From Choanephora cucurbitarum (taxonomy: Eukaryota; Mucoromycota; Mucoromycetes; Mucorales; Choanephoraceae), in assembly GCA_025331435.1 (NCBI GenBank), contig JAIWNI010000001.1, positions 434,001 to 498,000 on the forward strand: a DNA stretch of 64,000 bases, in the 5' to 3' direction. Of this stretch, positions 60,418 to 64,000 are shown piece by piece. Position 1 is the stretch's first letter. Every line of letters begins with the position of its first letter. Both the position numbers and the translations under genes were made by a program. Below the pieces are notes generated by a model that saw nothing but the letters and a program-made list of their open reading frames with translations, was not told the DNA's origin and made no database searches.

Positions 60418-61417
60418 TTGAAATATCCTAATTCCTCTGCTTAATCAGACTAACAAAGTGAAAAGAAGAAAAATGCAAAATCAAGAAAAAGGGGGAGAGG
60501 AGGGGACTCTTTTCCCTTCGTTTTTGATCTAACATCGTTGTAACAGAACGATTAGATTTTTAGGTTCTGTAGATGAGATATGGTTACTATAAAAAGTAAT
60601 TTTATAAGTTTTTAGCTCAAGTGTCACATTTCCACACTCACACACCTCTCTATCCTAACCTAGTTTATCATAGCTGACTGCAAAAAAAAAAGGCTTTGTC
60701 ATTGGCTACAGCAGCAATACTCATCTTGTATGCAAAAGAAAATAGTTGTTCTTTAGGAAAAGCGTCTGATTGAGATAAACACATGATCTACATAATTTGT
60801 AGGCTGGAAAGGAAAAGAAGTAAGGTTGCCCAAAAGAAATTATATGCAAGTGAATGAAGGACGCCTTGTTGGTATTTATATGAAATTAGATACATATAAA
60901 AAGAAAAGCCTTGGTTCGTTGAAACAGGCGTGCATAAACACAGCGATCTACCTTCTCTTCCGCAGTAGATCACAGGTATGTTTGTGCATAGAATGAAGTA
61001 TTATGCTATACTGGTTTTTTTTCTTTCTTTGTATTAGAAGTATGAAACCACTCCTCCTTCCAAAACGACTATATGACTATGTCTAAATTTCAGAAGCCCT
61101 TTTGTTCTCTCAATTTATAAGCATGATGCAACACTCCGATCAACAACATCTCTTTGTGTAGAAAACTTCATGCATAATCAACATTACACAAATCAAGAAA
61201 AACGCTTATTTTTTTCTCTTTTATTTCAAAATGCCCAAGAGTAATAATTTCTATTTACATGATTTGTCCTTTCTTCTTTTCTCTCCAAAAAAATAATATT
61301 AAAAGAAAAAGGGATATAAGACGATAGTTGTTGTTGTCAAGAATGCTTGAATATGCTGGATTGTATGTTGATAGTAAATATAGATAAAAGATGTCCTCTT
61401 AAAAGAAACACAATTCC
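60418..61417. other. Intergenic region, about 1 kb
   Basis: AT-rich DNA between the MFS gene start and the Alb1-like gene stop, both on the minus strand. A 61-codon minus-strand frame at 60788-60973 looks noncoding. No element is recognised. Confidence 0.4.
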
Positions 61418-61820
61418 TTATTGAGGGCCACCGAGAACAGTACCAGGTCCGGCAGCAGCAGCAGCCAAAACTTCTTCAGGGGGGATACAAGCAGTAATTA
61501 CTCTTTGTCTAAGAGGGTTGGGAAGAGCTACATCTTTCATCTCTTCTTCATAGTCAATCAAGCCTTTGGCAGCCAAAGCCTTCTTTTCGTTTTTGATGGC
61601 TCTCTCCAATTGCTTTTGCTTCTTCTTGGTTACAACTCGCTTTGTGGTGACAGAAGGAACAATACGAACATTGTTCTTCTTGATACTCTTGGCTACACGA
61701 CGAGCGTTGTATTTGGAAGGACCTCTGACTATTTGAATCATGATTCAGTACATCTTTTGCTTTTTCGAATAAAAAAAGCTCTGCTTACGTACTGTTGTTA
61801 ATGTTACTAATACCACCCAT
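61418..61820 (-). CDS. Small basic protein, Alb1-like ribosome biogenesis factor
   Basis: Exons in transcription order are 61820-61793 and 61728-61418, giving 112 residues. The protein is strongly basic in the centre (TKRVVTKKKQKQLERAIKNE), with a short acidic patch (DYEEEMKDV) and a C-terminus ending GPGTVLGGPQ. The KKKQKQLERAIKNE helix and the terminal GTxLGGP motif resemble Alb1, a shuttling pre-60S factor that partners Arx1. The match is by eye on short motifs, so the assignment is tentative; it may be another small nucleolar or ribosome-associated protein. The donor at A|GTACGT was chosen because the alternative GTAAGC breaks the frame. Codon use is biased, fitting a well-expressed gene. 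Confidence 0.6.
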
Positions 61821-62168
61821 CTTTATAAACTTTCGAGAATGAAGGGAAAGAAAAGACAAGGAAAAAAAATCCATCAGGCCAAATTAAATCCAGAGTTGAC
61901 CCGATTTACAGTCACTTGTACCTAAGCCACTTATTCTACGCTCTATTCATGCAACTTTTTTGATAAAGTGAACTTTTTGTTTATTCGCATAGACAGACGA
62001 ATATGTATAACTATGTGTTTTTTTTAGAGAAAAAGGAAACGAGAAAAAAGGATGATATGTGCATGTATAAAAAGAAGACAAGACACACATAAAATAGGTG
62101 TGAGTATATATATTTTCTTGAAAAAAAAAAAAGAATGATATGTAAAAGAAGAAATGGAAGAAAAATGA
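61821..62168. other. Intergenic region
   Basis: About 350 AT-rich bases holding the promoter of the Alb1-like gene and the 3' end of the Ubp3-like gene. No gene is supported. Confidence 0.4.
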
Positions 62169-63753
62169 CTATGAGGATCTGACATAGAATAAAATATAGG
62201 CTGTTTGATCAGCATGTAATCTTTCGGATGTGCGGGTATTGTCTTCAGTAACCAAGACATCCTGCTCAGAGACAGAAGTAATTGTAGTATCGTCAATATG
62301 AAGCCATTCTCCATTTCTACGCTTAATGTCACATGTATAGTGTCCTCCACCAGCAGAAGAACCATGGTGATATACACAGCCAAACAGTTGATAGGTAATT
62401 GGCTCGCCGTTGGTAGGTCGGGAAGCAGGCGACATCCATTCAGGCTGAATGGTCAATTTACTTCCATAGTTGACTTTTTTCGATAATTTCTGTACATTAC
62501 CAGACAGTCCATCAAACACAAATCGCTTCATATGCAAAATGAGTACAGGTGGTAGATTTTCTAAATAGACCTGCTTTGTTGCATCTACTTTGATGCCCTT
62601 GGGAGATGTGTAATCGTGCATTGTTTCGGGAATATTGATGTTGGCAATCGCATCTTCTACTGTATGTACATTGTCAGGCTGGATATCCAAAGGGAGAGAT
62701 TGAAATGGTTCAAGGTTGATAGAATCCTTAGCACCGGGACAACGAAGGACTGAGCGTACCTTACCACCAAAAATCTTGGAGATAGGCGATTCTTCGAAAC
62801 CAGTAGATCGTAGATTACTGGTCTTGTTTTTCGCACCTACCTCAAGCCATTCCTCGTTTTTCTTCTCTTCTTCTCTTTGCTTGTCATTCAATACAGAAGT
62901 CATTTCCTCATGAAGACCATCTAGCAAAAAGCACAAAAACTCTTCTGAATCCTCTTGTCGTCCACGTAATGTGTCAAACTTTTTCTGTTCGCGCAATGCA
63001 TTGTACACGTATTCAGGCACAAATGGCTCGCCATAAGGATCCATGTTGTCAAGGCGCTCTGCAGGAAACTCATTGACAAACTCAATGCTATATCATAATG
63101 GTCAATCATCCTGTGCTGCTTCTCTACCATTAAACTTACATAGAATCCAATAGAGGCGTCTTGCTCTTTATACTATGGACAGCTTGATTGCTGATTGTTT
63201 TGATCAAGTTGTAGAATGGAGCACAGTGCGATAAGGGTTGAAGAATCTACTAGGAAGTGAGTAAAATCTGCCTTTCAAGATGGATCATGATAACATACCA
63301 CATTCATAAAACAAGTGTTCACATTATTGATCAGACCACGAGGTTGGATTAAAGGTGCAGTGTAGTTGGGTTCATATTTGCTGATAATATCTAATAAATA
63401 AAGATAATGAGTTAATCCATTGCATTTCCTCCCTCTCTTTTGTGTGTATCCTTTTGTTACCTGCTACATCTGTGAATTTGACTACAGTTGAAGGTGTGGG
63501 TGAAGAGGGTTTGGAAGGCTTAGAAGCTTTATGAGCTTGTTGTTGTTGCTGTTGTTGTGGTTGTTGAGGTGATTGCTGCTGTGAATGTTGTGCCTTACCA
63601 TTTGTCATAACAGATAATGCTGACTTCTTGGCTGCTTCGTTTGTCTTGAGTAAGGAAGCCCAACTAGAAACAGCTGGTTTAGCAGTTGCTTTGGGCTGAG
63701 GAGAAGGTGGCTCTTGCTGTTGTTGCTGTTGCTGTTGTTGCTGTTGCTGTTGC

Positions 63754-63833
<80 letters not shown>

Positions 63834-64000
63834 TTGTTGCTGTTGTTGTTGTTGTTGTTGTTGCTGTTGCTGTTGTTGTTGCTTTGGAGCAGGTGGTTTG
63901 ACATTCTCTTTCTTAGTAGGTGGAGTGGATGTTGTTACTGGTGTATTTGTTGCAGCAGAAGGTGGTTTCTCGGCAACAACTGACTTGGGAGTGGGTGCTT
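62169..64000 (-). CDS. UBP3: Ubiquitin-specific protease, Ubp3/USP10-like (N-terminus beyond window)
   Basis: Exons in transcription order run from the window edge to 63461, then 63390-63299, 63246-63140 and 63087-62169, about 525 residues visible. It is a cysteine deubiquitinase. The Cys box reads PRGLINNVNTCFMN with ILQPL after the intron. QEDSEEFLCFLLDGLHEE follows, and the His box is near the end (GCVYHHGSSAGGGHYTCDIK). The gap between PRGLIN and NTC differs from the common GNTC form, as it also does in Ubp3 relatives. The region ahead of the catalytic domain is disordered and includes a 56-Gln tract plus a shorter Gln tract. Yeast Ubp3 works with Bre5 in ribophagy, COPII recycling and stress granules; low complexity ahead of the catalytic domain fits that class. 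Confidence 0.9.
63714..63881 (-). repeat. CAA/CAG repeat encoding 56 glutamines
   Basis: An unbroken run of CAG and CAA codons in the reading frame of the Ubp3-like protease, preceded by Ala-Pro-Lys and followed by Glu-Pro-Pro. The centre is a pure CAA run and the flanks mix CAG with CAA. A second, shorter Gln-rich stretch lies downstream near 63537-63590. Confidence 0.95.

Noticed and set aside
63686..63983. Plus-strand poly-Leu and poly-Val/Ala frames
   Set aside because: They are the other frames of the CAA/CAG repeat that encodes polyglutamine on the minus strand.

Overview
The window is nuclear DNA of a filamentous fungus, most probably an early-diverging Mucoromycota (Mucorales-like) species. 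The evidence is AT-rich sequence with T/A homopolymers, compact genes, about 90 short GT-AG introns (mostly 50-110 nt), standard genetic code, and a gene set joining typical fungal proteins (neutral trehalase, WOPR regulator, capping protein, tropomyosin of Cdc8 length, Uso1) to a soluble-adenylyl-cyclase-like protein of a kind absent from ascomycete and basidiomycete models as far as I know. I cannot name the species. No tRNA, rRNA, CRISPR array, intact transposon or viral sequence was recognised.

Layout. 1-8 kb: edge of an unknown gene, a SAM-dependent methyltransferase, the vesicle tether Uso1/p115, and a mitochondrial threonyl-tRNA synthetase. 8.7-16.6 kb: peroxisomal D-amino-acid oxidase, neutral trehalase, a flavin monooxygenase and ribosomal protein L7, whose second intron carries a C/D box snoRNA. 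17-29 kb: a coiled-coil protein, a small hydrophilic protein, a 1728-residue soluble adenylyl cyclase-like protein and a UCHL5-type deubiquitinase. 29-35 kb: an Sfp1-like zinc-finger protein divergent from mitochondrial HSP60 (with a heat-shock element between them), then a WOPR (Gti1/Pac2) regulator. 35.3-40.3 kb is gene-poor with decayed coding fragments. 40.4-51 kb: homocysteine S-methyltransferase, Iwr1, a kelch protein, a 70-residue two-exon gene, a cytochrome b5-domain protein, a Cys-rich unknown protein and capping protein alpha. 51-64 kb: a DHX29/YLR419W-type helicase, tropomyosin, an SH3 protein, an MFS transporter, an Alb1-like protein and a Ubp3-like deubiquitinase with a 56-glutamine tract, cut by the window end.

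This is ordinary eukaryotic gene order, not an operon or biosynthetic cluster. Shared themes are proteostasis (HSP60, UCHL5, Ubp3), ribosome production (RPL7 with its snoRNA, Sfp1-like, Alb1-like), actin (capping protein, tropomyosin) and nutrient or stress signalling (cyclase, trehalase, WOPR). The most notable sequence-level signals are the intronic snoRNA with an inferred large-subunit rRNA target, three reading-frame-forced GC-AG introns, and an 11-nt microexon in the cyclase metal-binding loop. Gene models were assembled by hand from splice signals; where exon coordinates are given, reading-frame closure was checked by arithmetic.
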